Assembly: GCF_963576615.1 (NCBI RefSeq) | Contig: NC_088708.1 | Coordinates: 5,642,001 to 5,706,000, forward strand | DNA length: 64,000 bases | Direction of reading: 5' to 3' | Source: Watersipora subatra | Lineage: Eukaryota; Bryozoa; Gymnolaemata; Cheilostomatida; Watersiporidae | Part shown: in pieces, positions 43,204 to 53,289 of the stretch | Layout of the letters: each line of letters starts with the position of its first letter | How positions within the stretch are numbered: the first letter of the stretch is position 1 | Translations under genes and position numbers: made by a program | Notes under the pieces: generated by a model | What the model was told of the DNA's origin: nothing | Databases searched by the model: none | Seen by the model: only the letters and a program-made list of their open reading frames with translations

Positions 43204-44705
43204 TCGCGGCCGGGCCGTAGACTACGCACACAAAAAACAACAAAGGTTCACGTAGTTATGAGCAAAAACAAAAGTATCCACCTAAATATCTCACCAATCC
43301 GATGAGCAGTCCACACAAAAACTAAACCAATCGACAGAGCCACCCATCATGTCAAAAGATTCCATGTTTCAAGTCATGTCTTACACAACTCACCTTATGG
43401 TTTCTCAACACTTGTCTCAAAGCCCCTATTAATTTGAGACTGTCCGATCGCTGTTTTAGAAATGGTGGCCGCTAGCCTAACCCAGTGTCGTATAGTTTCA
43501 CAGAGTCCCGCGACTAACAGAAGCGTATACGGGAGCTCGCTCGATTCCAAACAAACAGGCCACGCCTACTATTTTTATATAAGTTATAATAGAGAGGTCG
43601 CAACATTAATCAACAAAAACTACTCCCATTAGCAGTCACTTTAAAATTGATTGTTGTATCATGAACCATTTGAAAGAAAACAAAATTTCCTACAAAAAGC
43701 TGCTAATAACGTTTTTGTAAAAACGTAAAGTAAATGCAAAAAAGAGCGGTATTGACAGCGAGGTATGAATATTCCATTAGAGATCAGTATGTCGATCCGG
43801 TTTGTTTGGAATCCGACGTTTTTGTTTCCGGTTTTGGTCGCGAGACTTTTTAAAGCTATATGACTCTGCCAGTACTGAGCGGTATAACTTCACAGAGTTT
43901 CGCTGCTAACGGATGCGCATATCGGAGCTCGCACGGCTCCAAACAAATAAGCCGCGCCCACTATTGTTTTATATAAGTTATAATGGAGAGGCCGCAACAC
44001 TAACCAACAAAAATTACTCCCATTGGAAGTCGCTATAAAATTGATTGTTGTATTATACACCATTTGAAAAAAGACAAAATTTTCTACAAGAAACTACTAG
44101 TGATTTTTTGTAATAACGTCAAGTAAATGCAAAAGAGTGAGATTTTGAGAGCGAGGTAAGAATATTCCATTAGAGATCAGTATGTCGATCGGGTTTGTTT
44201 GGAATCAAGCGTTTTTGTTTCCGGCTCTTGGTCACGGGACTCTGTGAAACTATACGGCTCTGGCCTAACCTAACGTCCTGGTTCAACATCTCACTAACTA
44301 TCGGGGCATTGTTAAAAGAGGGAATCAAAAAGTTCGGGAGCACTCAGCAATGCCCCGATAAGTTACTGAGATGTTGGATTAGGACGTTAGGTTAGGCTGA
44401 CGGCGACCATTTCTAAAACAGCGATCGGACAGTCTCAAATTAATAGAGACTTTGAGACAAGTTTTGAAAAAACCATAAGGTGAGTTTTGCAAGACATGAC
44501 TTGAAACTTGCAATATTTTGACATGATGGGTGGCTCTGTCGATTGGTTTAGTTTTTGTGTGTGCTGCTCATCGGATTGGTGAGATATTTGGGTGGATACT
44601 TTAGTTTTTGCTCATAACTACGTGGACCTGTGTCGTTTTTTTGTGGGTGTATACTACGGCCCGGCCTCAGCTTCGGCAATATCCCGCTAAAGGACACCTG
44701 TGTGC
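43204..44705. mobile_element. Fold-back derivative of the P-like transposon
   Basis: The left arm (43204-43475 plus 44264-44325) and right arm (about 44341-44705) are inverted copies of the first ~340 bp of the P-like element at 31487. They share GAGCAAAAA, CAATCGACAG, CCACCCATCATGTCAAAA and CCTAACGTCCTG segments. The right arm ends AAAGGACACCTGTG, the family TIR. The left arm lacks its last ~35 bp. There is no coding capacity, so it would need a transposase in trans. It is split by a nested element. Confidence 0.75.
43482..44263. mobile_element. Nested TIR element, tandem dimer, 6-bp duplication
   Basis: The ends CCAGTGTCGTATAGTTTCAC and, reversed, CCAGAGCCGTATAGTTTCAC are flanked by CCTAAC on both sides (43476-43481 and 44264-44269). 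Removing the element and one CCTAAC restores the sequence of the opposite arm of the host fold-back. The 782 bp consist of two tandem, ~380-bp diverged copies (second from about 43880). Confidence 0.8.
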
Positions 44706-44944
44706 CGCACACTGCGGAACAAATAAAAATGGGGTGATTAAAACCGTAAACTGCTACTTTAGCCGTTTAGTTTCAGTTTGTGAAGCTACCGTACCTGTAA
44801 TACCTTTATTCTGATTCTGATTAAAAAGAGTCTCGAGACCTCAGAAGGAGGAAGTGGAGACCGTTTGCATAGATTGTATAAGAATAAAAATTTATCTATT
44901 TGAACAAGTGAATTTAAAACATCAATTAATAAAACTTTCCTGTT

Positions 44945-45520
44945 CTAATGATCTCCCAATCTAATATCCCGAGAAGTTCGTGGAATGAAGCTGTTAAAAT
45001 ATGTGTTTGTGTTGCAGGCGATTGCCTTTGGAGCGTTAGACCGAGATGATCTGGTGTCATACTGGTGTGGTTGGGACATTAAAAAATTAAAACTTTCAAT
45101 TAGCGCTGAGTGTGTGCTATTAGATAAAATGTTTATTAAAAGGTTGAGTCTTGCTCGTTTTCTTCTGATCTCTAAAACTTCCAACTGGATATTCTCTCGA
45201 GCTTCCGTTACACTAGCAACTCCTTTCAAATTACATATAAATCTCACGGCTCTTCTTTGTATAAATTCAATTTGAGATATGTGTTTGACTAAAAAAGGGT
45301 CCCAGACCTCACAAGCGTACTCCAAGGCGGGTCTACATAAAGTCAAATATGCGATTTTCTTTACTTTATTAGGAGCATTAAAAAGAACCCGTTTTATCAT
45401 TCCCAAGGTTTGTAATGCTTTGGTACAAATCGATGTTATATGGTGGTCCCAGCTCAATGTATTTGTAATAATCACGCCCAAATATTTAAAGCTATCCACA
45501 ACTTCCAGATTGGTATTATA
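44945..45520 (-). pseudogene. LINE reverse transcriptase C-terminal fragment
   Basis: A frame of about 184 codons carries the conserved thumb/C-terminal region of non-LTR retrotransposon RTs of the CR1/Jockey-like kind: YLGVIITNTLSWDHHI, CRPALEYACEVWDP and IQRRAVRFI. The catalytic RT core and endonuclease are missing. The - strand 3' side carries TCAGAATCAGAATAAAG near 44805-44822, as in LINEs with short tandem tails. This is a 5'-truncated copy, the usual form of dead LINEs. Confidence 0.8.
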
Positions 45521-46389
45521 AATTTAGTATTTAGTATAAATGGTATTTATAGCTTTGCAACCGCCACCAAAACCTCTGGAATGGCAACCACGTGACTTTT
45601 TCATTGATAGCGATACGTATTGCATGCGCCATATTGGGAAGTTAATCATATATTAGTTACGTATGTAAACAAACAGTGAAAAATGACAGGAGCCGAGACT
45701 ACAGGAGCCGAGACTACAGGAGCGTACTTTTGAATGGTTATTTGCCACTTGGGTGTTAATGAAAATCTTCTACACAACGTTTAGAGTGGGCGGATAAAAG
45801 AAAACCTATTTATAACATATGGAGTAGGATATAGTAAATGATAAGTAGAAGCAAAATAGGTTTTAGTCCCGTTTTAGTGGATCATATTACTCATACAAAC
45901 TGTTGTCTTACAGATGCATAAACTTAGCAAATGATATATTCAAGCAAATAACAACTGTTATATTATATTACGGATTATATTACAGATACATGTGTTATAG
46001 CTGAAAATCATGTTTTTGAAATAGCTGTATATTAGCAATGTTCCCACAAACGTAAATGTCAAGAGATTAGTTAATAGGTAGGAAACTTAGCAGTTACAAT
46101 ACATTCCTACAGCGTATATTATCTCCCACTAACGGCAACAAGTATGCATCAACAACCATTGCTTACATGCTGCATACGTGTACAATATTCTTACCATTTG
46201 ATTGTGGAGTGGGGAATTATTTACTCAGTCCATAGCAACACTATAGTAGGAACACAACTTCTATTCAGTCTATCCATTTATATAGAAGTAGCTTTATAGT
46301 TACATGTATATTCATTCCATGTCTAGCAACTAAGGAAGCAACATCATTTAATTGTATACTAATAGTTGATCGATCAACATGTATATTAT
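45521..46389. other. Intergenic sequence before the gypsy element
   Basis: AT-rich. It contains a short tandem duplication GGAGCCGAGACTACA at about 45690-45722. No gene or repeat end was recognised. The last five bases (ATTAT) are the gypsy target duplicate. Confidence 0.5.
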
Positions 46390-46477
46390 TGTTGTATTAT
46401 ACTCATGTTTGCGTGCTATTTTGTATTGCGCATGAATCTTGGTGTGTTCAATAAAGACAGTTCGGCGTCACGCAACA
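46390..46477 (+). repeat. Gypsy 5' LTR, 88 bp
   Basis: It runs from TGTTGTATTATACTCATG to GGCGTCACGCAACA (TG...CA ends) and contains a TATTATAC segment and AATAAA at 46450-46455. It is identical to the 3' LTR and is unusually short for Ty3/gypsy, whose LTRs are typically a few hundred bp. Confidence 0.97.
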
Positions 46478-46495
46478 TGGTGGCCAGTATGAAAT
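46478..46495 (+). promoter_or_regulatory. Gypsy primer binding site
   Basis: TGGTGGCCAGTATG starts immediately after the 5' LTR. TGG complements the CCA end of a tRNA, so priming uses a tRNA 3' end. The tRNA species was not identified. Confidence 0.75.
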
Positions 46496-46530
46496 AATTG
46501 TGCTTGCGTTGTGAAAATTAATTTCGAGGG

Positions 46531-49500
46531 ATGCCGAAATTTAACCCCCCTGATGGGTTCGACTTTTTCTCGGAAAAATGGGCAGAGTGGTCTAGAAGGT
46601 GGGGCAGATATCGTAATATCTCCAAACTAGACCAGGATGAACAAGAGGTCCAAGTTGACAGTTTGCTGTATTGTATGGGACCTTCTAGCGAAAGTATATT
46701 CAACAGCTTAGGCCTTTCAGATGACGATAAAAAGGACTATAAGAAAGTGCTAGAGGGATTCAACCAGTACTTCTCTCCTAAGAAGTACGTGATATTTGAA
46801 AGGGCGAAGTTTTTTAAGCGAGACCAAATGCCGGGTGAGTCAGTGGAACAGTATATACGTGCTCTTAATGAGCTCGCTGACAAGTGTGACTTTGGCGAAA
46901 AACGGTCAGAGCAGATACGAGACCGGCTGGTAGTCGGCATTACTGACACGGACTTGAGCAGAGAGATGCAGAAGATGGACATTGAGAAACTGACTGAAAG
47001 TACAGCTGTGGCAATGGCTAGACAGGCCGAGCAAGTCGATAGAAACGTACGTGAACTAAACGCAACTGCCGGTGACACCAAAGCAGTGGATGCAGTAAAG
47101 CGCGGTACCGATAATCGTGATACTCAGCAACGACCCAAACCTGATACTTATAGTGGTAGTAGCAAAACTCCAACGGGTCAAGCATCTGTGAGACAGTGTG
47201 GGCGATGTGGTCATAACTCCCACACATTCGGAAAATGTCCGGCCATGAATGCAACATGCCACAAATGCCACAAGCAGGAGCACTTTGCTCGTTTATGTAA
47301 ATCCAAACCTAGTGCAGTACATGCCTTGGAGGAACAGGATCAGCAGCCGAGTAGTAGTAGAGGTTCCTCTGATAATCCCGGACATTTTTTCCTCGGAGAA
47401 ATCAACGACCGGACCGCTGATGTTGAATGGACTAAGACAGTGAAAGTAGACAAAATACCCATACCTGTACGCTTCAAACTGGACTCAGGTGCAGATGTCT
47501 CCATTATTCCCCGTAAATTGTGTGGATCAGTGCAATTGAACTTACCAGACAAATCCTTGTTTGCCCCTAGTAATGCTGAAATACCTGTGTTAGGATGGTT
47601 TGAAACCACTTTGTATGTAAACAATCGCAAGGTAGTAGAGAAACTCTATGTGGTAGCGCATAACAAAGCTTTGCTTAGTAGAAAAGCATGTGTTGATCTA
47701 GGCTTGATTGCATGTAATACTAGCATTGACTATGTATCAGAACCGTGTTCTTTTGACAGGTTTAAATCTGAGTTCCCTAGTCTGTTTTCAGGGCTGGGTA
47801 GAATGAGTCAAGAGGTTGAGGTCAGGTTGAAACCGGGTTCCACTCCTTTTGCAATAAATGTGCCGCGGTCTGTCCCTTACCCTTTGTTAGACAGAGTAGA
47901 GTATGAGTTAAAGCAGATGGTTGATTGTGGAGTTATATTTTCAGTAAGTGAGCCCACGGATTGGTGCTCTCCGATGGTGGTAGTGCCCAAGCCCAACAAT
48001 CGAGTTCGCATCTGTGTAGACTATACACGACTAAACCTGGTAGTAAAAAGGGAAGTGTATCCTATGGCACATGTTGATGCTAGTTTGGCAAAGCTAGGTC
48101 GTGGGAAGGTATTCAGTAAATTGGATGCTAACTCCGGGTTTTATCAAATTCCATTGTCTAAGGAAAGCAAGCTGCTTACTACATTCCTGACCCCCTTTGG
48201 TAGGTTTGCGTATCATAGACTTCCTTTTGGGTTGTCCTCTAGTCCCGAGATCTACGCCAAAGTTGTTTCCCAGGTTCTTTCAGGTCTTGAAGGAGTTATT
48301 GTCCACATGGACGACGTCTGCATCTGGGGTTCCACCAGTGATGAACATGATAAGCGAGTGAGGTTGGTTCTGAAGCGTATGGCGGAGGCAGGAATGACGT
48401 TAAACAGTTCCAAATGTGAGTTTTCTAAGAGCTCCATAAAGTTCTTAGGTCACGTGATATCGGAAGAGGGCATCAGAGCTAGTCCTGAGACAATGCAAGG
48501 TATTCAGGATTTCACTACACCGAAAAATGTCTCAGATGTGCGTAGTTTTCTGGGCATGGCTAACCAGTTTAGCAAATTTACCCCAAACTTGGCAGAAATG
48601 TCCAGGCCCTTGAGAGATCTGTTGTGTAAGGGCTCTCAGTGGTTTTGGGGTGATTCCCAAAGTAAAGCCTTTGCCCGGATCAAGGGTGAACTGTCTAGAG
48701 AATTTGTTCTTGCAGCGTATGACCCTAAAGCTGAAACAATAGTACAATCTGATGCTTGTCGAAATGGCATCGGGGCTGCATTGCTCCAGATTCAGCCTGA
48801 TGGTACAAAACGAGTTGTAGCAACTGCCTCTCGTTCTTTATCCGATACTGAAAGACGATATGCCACAATAGAGCAGGAGGCACTTGGTGTAGTGTGGGCA
48901 TGTACCAAGTTCAAGGATTACATCACGGGTATGACAGTGCGAATTCAAACCGATCATAAGCCCCTTATCCCACTCCTTAGCACCATCGAGTTGGACAAGT
49001 TGACAGCACGCATTCAAAGATTTCGTATGCGTCTGATGAGGTTTTCGTACGTGATCGAGTACTTGGCAGGGAAAGACAACACCTTGGCAGATGCATTATC
49101 CCGTTCTCAAGCGTTGCCCACAGTTGACGAGGTGTGTTTTGTTGAAGAGGTGGAACTTGTTGCTAAACAAGCCCATCAGATGTTCGCTTCTAGTGGAAAA
49201 TTAGCTCAGTTGGCCAAGTTGCAAAAAGCAGATGAGGTTTTGTCCCAGGTCATACAGTTTGTTGAGACGTCATGGCCGGCTTACTTGACCAGCCAGGATG
49301 TCCTTCTCCGTCCCTACTTTGAGTCCAGAGCATGGTTGTCTATTCAAGATGGTTTGTTAGTCTTAGGAGATCGCATTGTTATCCCGCAAGTTGAAAGAGT
49401 TGGCGTGTTAAGGACCCTCCACCAAGGTCATTTGGGAGTCTCCAAGTGCCGCGCTAGAGCAAAGCAGGCTGTTTGGTGGCCCGGAATATCCCAACAGATC

Positions 49501-50445
49501 GCTGAGATGGTGCGTCAATGTAACACCTGCAGATTACATGCCAACACAGTCCAGGAGCCTTTGATGGTAGCTGAACTTCCCCAAAGACCGTGGGAGAAGT
49601 TAGGCAGTGACTTGTTTTACCACCAGAGCCGATGGTATCTTGTGCTAGTAGACTACTATTTTAGGTTTGTGGAGGTTGCCCCCCTGTCCGAACTCAGTAG
49701 TAGAGAAGTTGTGGATCACTTGCGTAGTATTTTTGCCAGACATGGTATCCCAGAGCTGTTGGTTTCAGACAATGGCCCCCAATATTCTAGTTCAGAGTTC
49801 AAGCATTTTGTTTCGTCTTACGGGTTTGTGCATGTTACTAGCTCGCCAAAACATCCCCAGGCAAACGGTGCTGCGGAGAGAGCAGTTCAAACGGTTAAGG
49901 CGCTGCTCAAGAAGGAATCTGATCCGTATCTGGCCTTGCTGGCATACCGGTCTTCACCCTTAGAAAATGGGATGTCCCCATCAGAGCTGTTAATGGGTAG
50001 AAAACTCAGGACCACAGTTCCCATCTTGTCTAAGTTGCTGGACCCTCAGACACCGCAGAGGTCTGTAGTCAGGGAAAGAGAGGAGTACAGAAGAAGTCAG
50101 ACAAAGATCAGTTTCGATCAGAGACATAAAGCAGTGCCGCTATCTCCCCTTAAGGTTGGAGACAGAGTGGTTATCAGAGACTTAAACAGAGAGGCCAAAG
50201 TATCTCAGGCGACTTCCCCTAGGTCCTATGTTCTCAGAGATGCTAACGGCATGGAGTTGAGGCGTAATCGTAAAAGTCTGGTGCAGGTAGTTCCGGATAG
50301 TGAGTTGAGTTCATCTAGTCAAGTAGTTGTTGAGCCTAGAGAGAGTCCCCAGGCAGGTTGTAATACACCCATCAAGTCAGATGTACCCCAGTACACGACA
50401 CGTTCTGGCCGCGAAGTAAAACCTCCAGTAAAACTTGACCTGTAG
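46531..50445 (+). CDS. Gypsy Gag-Pol polyprotein, single intact frame
   Basis: 1304 residues, start codon 53 bp after the LTR. Gag includes two CCHC zinc knuckles (residues about 223-236, CGRCGHNSHTFGKC, and 243-256, CHKCHKQEHFARLC). The protease has DSGAD at 318. RT has the first catalytic Asp in SKLDANSGF (about 532) and HMDD at 592-595, a variant of YMDD/YVDD. RNase H has Asp 741, Glu 783 and TDHK (808). Integrase has an HX2H plus CX2C zinc segment (964/967, 997/1000) and a D1027, D1080, E1116 triad (DX35E). All catalytic residues are present. Gag and Pol are fused without frameshift or stop, so their ratio must be set by processing or another route. Family knowledge: reverse transcription occurs in particles formed by Gag, and integration is by Pol. 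Confidence 0.97.
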   Translation: MPKFNPPDGFDFFSEKWAEWSRRWGRYRNISKLDQDEQEVQVDSLLYCMGPSSESIFNSLGLSDDDKKDYKKVLEGFNQYFSPKKYVIFERAKFFKRDQMPGESVEQYIRALNELADKCDFGEKRSEQIRDRLVVGITDTDLSREMQKMDIEKLTESTAVAMARQAEQVDRNVRELNATAGDTKAVDAVKRGTDNRDTQQRPKPDTYSGSSKTPTGQASVRQCGRCGHNSHTFGKCPAMNATCHKCHKQEHFARLCKSKPSAVHALEEQDQQPSSSRGSSDNPGHFFLGEINDRTADVEWTKTVKVDKIPIPVRFKLDSGADVSIIPRKLCGSVQLNLPDKSLFAPSNAEIPVLGWFETTLYVNNRKVVEKLYVVAHNKALLSRKACVDLGLIACNTSIDYVSEPCSFDRFKSEFPSLFSGLGRMSQEVEVRLKPGSTPFAINVPRSVPYPLLDRVEYELKQMVDCGVIFSVSEPTDWCSPMVVVPKPNNRVRICVDYTRLNLVVKREVYPMAHVDASLAKLGRGKVFSKLDANSGFYQIPLSKESKLLTTFLTPFGRFAYHRLPFGLSSSPEIYAKVVSQVLSGLEGVIVHMDDVCIWGSTSDEHDKRVRLVLKRMAEAGMTLNSSKCEFSKSSIKFLGHVISEEGIRASPETMQGIQDFTTPKNVSDVRSFLGMANQFSKFTPNLAEMSRPLRDLLCKGSQWFWGDSQSKAFARIKGELSREFVLAAYDPKAETIVQSDACRNGIGAALLQIQPDGTKRVVATASRSLSDTERRYATIEQEALGVVWACTKFKDYITGMTVRIQTDHKPLIPLLSTIELDKLTARIQRFRMRLMRFSYVIEYLAGKDNTLADALSRSQALPTVDEVCFVEEVELVAKQAHQMFASSGKLAQLAKLQKADEVLSQVIQFVETSWPAYLTSQDVLLRPYFESRAWLSIQDGLLVLGDRIVIPQVERVGVLRTLHQGHLGVSKCRARAKQAVWWPGISQQIAEMVRQCNTCRLHANTVQEPLMVAELPQRPWEKLGSDLFYHQSRWYLVLVDYYFRFVEVAPLSELSSREVVDHLRSIFARHGIPELLVSDNGPQYSSSEFKHFVSSYGFVHVTSSPKHPQANGAAERAVQTVKALLKKESDPYLALLAYRSSPLENGMSPSELLMGRKLRTTVPILSKLLDPQTPQRSVVREREEYRRSQTKISFDQRHKAVPLSPLKVGDRVVIRDLNREAKVSQATSPRSYVLRDANGMELRRNRKSLVQVVPDSELSSSSQVVVEPRESPQAGCNTPIKSDVPQYTTRSGREVKPPVKLDL

Positions 50446-50699
50446 CCTCTTGACTCCTACCCACATGCCCCCCCCCCCCGATACTCATATACTCATTTGA
50501 GAATACTCCTTTATCATGCTTATGTCTTAAGCTGGCTCGTATGCTATTTTATCTCACTTATATTCCAAACCGAATTGGTATCCACGTCGGTAGAGTCATG
50601 TTACTGGTTTTTCAGATAAAGGTATTAGATGTGTTATTTCTCAGTTCATAGCTTTCATACACGTTCCAGTATTATCCCCGTTGCACTTAAGTCACTGTT

Positions 50700-50711
50700 G
50701 GAAAGGAGAGA
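50700..50711 (+). promoter_or_regulatory. Gypsy polypurine tract
   Basis: GGAAAGGAGAGA directly abuts the 3' LTR, the position of the plus-strand primer in LTR retrotransposons. Confidence 0.9.
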
Positions 50712-50799
50712 TGTTGTATTATACTCATGTTTGCGTGCTATTTTGTATTGCGCATGAATCTTGGTGTGTTCAATAAAGACAGTTCGGCGTCACGCAACA
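50712..50799 (+). repeat. Gypsy 3' LTR, 88 bp
   Basis: Identical to 46390-46477, followed by the target duplicate ATTAT. The internal AATAAA (50772-50777) would serve as polyadenylation signal. Confidence 0.97.
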
Positions 50800-50804
50800 A
50801 TTAT

Positions 50805-51758
50805 ATCATAATATCTTACATCTAAACTGCTAATCTAACCCCAACCCTGTCTTTAGAGGGTTGGTTGGAGGTGTACATACATTAGCGTATATATGAGGCA
50901 TCGTTACATGAACTATAACATTGGATTAGCCTTGTTGTAGAACCGTAACCTGACCATCACTAGACTACCTCCCACCTATCGGCATCGACACTCACATAGA
51001 CGGTGAATAACACTATGGCACCAGCTAACCAGAGTCCTCTGCACCTAACGACAAACACAACTGAAGTGAAGACTATCCATATATAAGGAGATTTGGACTC
51101 ATACTAATACTGAAGGTAGATAGCTCATTTACAACAAAGTAAGCTACAACACATGAACCATAATGGAAAAACTTAGCACATGAAGCATTTCCATAGAAAC
51201 AACCCATATGCTGCCAAAACAGAAACTATTTTCAGGATTTAGGAGATAATAGCTCATGAATGTATGATACAGTATCTGTAAAAGATGAAATAAACTACTG
51301 CAACAACTAAATAGAAATTAAAAACAGTTGTAATAGTGGGTAATCAAAATAATGCAAACAAAGAAATGCAGCAAGTAGTGTAATCTGATGATTAAACCTA
51401 TACATAGATGTTACAAAAACTGTGTAAAAGGAGATTTGTATATCACTGGATATTGAGCCAAGGTGCATCAGAGTTTCTTAGAACTAAATCAGATTAGAAA
51501 TAGCATTACAACAGCAGCTACAGATTAATATTACAGTGATTACATTGTCACTGACCTTTTTAAAAAATATTGCTTTTATATTTTATACCGCAAAGATGCG
51601 CCTTGCTGTTTGAATGCACCATTTTTAGCATAATGATGCTGTCAGAGATCATAAAACGACTGAATGAGGTTTTTTATCAATGAAGCACAGTGGTTGGATA
51701 TGCCATCTGCTGTGTTCGTAAGGTGTTTCCCACGGCATAGCACATCACTAGATCTTAC
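50805..51758. other. Intergenic or intronic sequence, nothing recognised
   Basis: AT-rich with no open frame of note and no repeat ends identified. Confidence 0.4.
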
Positions 51759-51914
51759 ACTACTGATAACAAACACTACGCAATGGAGTGGATCTGGCTT
51801 TGCATTAATACAAAAGTATTGATCTTCAGCTAGCAGGATTCTGATGACACCGTCTGATGGACGTTCCAATCCTTCATTGTTTTGTAGCACGAGTAGAGTA
51901 TAGAGATGTCGGTA
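51759..51914 (-). CDS. Candidate exon of an unrecognised gene
   Basis: A 156-nt open exon (52 codons, phase 0 at both ends) with an AGTATCTAG acceptor and a GTAAGA donor. It encodes a mixed helix/strand segment including LLVLQNNEGLERPSDGVIRI and DPLHCVVFVISS. I do not recognise the family, and no partner exon was secured in the window. Confidence 0.35.
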
Positions 51915-52068
51915 CTAGATACTTGACTTAGTGGTAACCAGCGACTGATGGCAAATGTCACGTGACAACACTTCAATTAGTTTTTGCACAATGTAGCCAG
52001 CTATATAGACTACTGTTACCTATAACAGAAGTTTTAACATTTGAAATCATTGTAGGATCCACAAACTA

Positions 52069-52214
52069 TTAACTTCTAGAGTAGCCTGTATCGTGAGAAT
52101 TTTGAGCAGTAACATTACCTGTCTTATCAGCATCTGATTTTGCACCACATCTGCTGATAAGTTTGCAAAAGGCAGCATTAAACTGAGTAACAGTAGGATT
52201 ATTATTCCAACCGC
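52069..52214 (-). pseudogene. THAP9/P-like transposase C-terminal exon
   Basis: It follows a TTTCTTTAG acceptor and reads GGWNNNPTVTQFNAAFCKLI before a stop at 52069. The NNNPT.xQF motif is characteristic of the C-terminus of THAP9/P-element-like transposases. Its sequence differs from the P-like transposase at 33-38.7 kb, so it is a second lineage. A further exon-like piece at about 52538-52680 (-), rich in Ala and Lys, may belong with it. The catalytic core was not found. Confidence 0.5.
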
Positions 52215-53289
52215 CTAAAGAAAACCATCGATTATAACAATTACATAAAATCAACAAAAGTGAACGTTTTGTTCCCAAAAAAGTACCCTTAAGATACAAC
52301 AATACAACTAGGATCATGACTACAGCTAAAAACTGTATTCATGATCCTAAAAATAAAGTAAGTCAAAATGCTACCATATCGCTATGTAAAATGAAAAAGT
52401 GGCTATTTTCACTGGAAGTCATTCACACATATCATAGGCATAACTTTCTTTATTTTTATTTATTCCTTTATCAAGCATGCAAATGGATTGCGTCCATGAG
52501 ATTATTTCAACAGAAATAACAACAAACAAATTGCAGAAATACTGAAAGAAGTACTAAACATTGGCACAAATGCATTACTAGAGACATTCACATCAACATC
52601 TTTTGGTAAGCTGCAGACATCATTTTCATAAGCACTGGCTGTCGTAGCTGCTGCTGTTTTGCGTGCTGTTTGAGGTTTCTAAACAAAATTTAGTTATACC
52701 TACTTTAAGTTGAACAACCTAGTAGCCCTGCGCTTGACAAAATTGTTTTGAATTCAATCATTGAAAAGCACAATTCAACATTGAAACAAAACCTTTAAAT
52801 GAATTGATAGTGTGGGCACAGCATCTGGTTTCGGTTGAACATTTTAGCCTGTTCTGTCAAAACAAGGATCATTGAAATTTTCGTTGTAGACAAGTGCCCA
52901 AGGACCAGGCTTATTTACTTTTCTGCAGTTGCGATACCATTATAAATAACGAGAGTTTTCATTTACTTCATTTGGAAATCTAAAAAGTAAAATGAAACTA
53001 TAATAGTTAGTTAGCAACAGTAGTACTAGCAATAGTATTATTACTCTCACCTCCTTACTGCTAGCTAGCTATATATATAGGTACAACAATAAATAATATA
53101 ATAGGCACTACAATTTTTTTTTCAAATATTGATTTAGAAATAAAGCGATAATTTGTAGATCCTAAATATTACAACAATAAAAATTTCAAATTTGAATAAT
53201 AAAAACCTTTGTGTTGAAAGAGAAAAAAGTTTACTCACTAGCTTACAAATTCATCTAATCACCGACAACATGCAGCCATACTCGCACAC

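Larger units (their letters stand above)
46390..50799 (+). mobile_element. Complete, apparently young Ty3/gypsy retrotransposon
   Basis: 4410 bp with two identical 88-bp LTRs, a 5-bp ATTAT duplication (46385-46389 and 50800-50804), a TGG-starting primer site, one uninterrupted gag-pol frame and a polypurine tract. Identical LTRs and an intact frame indicate a recent insertion and possible continuing activity. No env-like frame lies between pol and the 3' LTR. Confidence 0.97.

Noticed and set aside
47018..47630. Frames on - inside the gypsy gag-pol
   Set aside because: Antisense shadows of the intact 1304-codon frame.
51759..51914. Interferon-induced GTPase (IFI44-like) exon
   Set aside because: A superficial HCVVFVI resemblance only; no G1 loop or other GTPase motif was found nearby.
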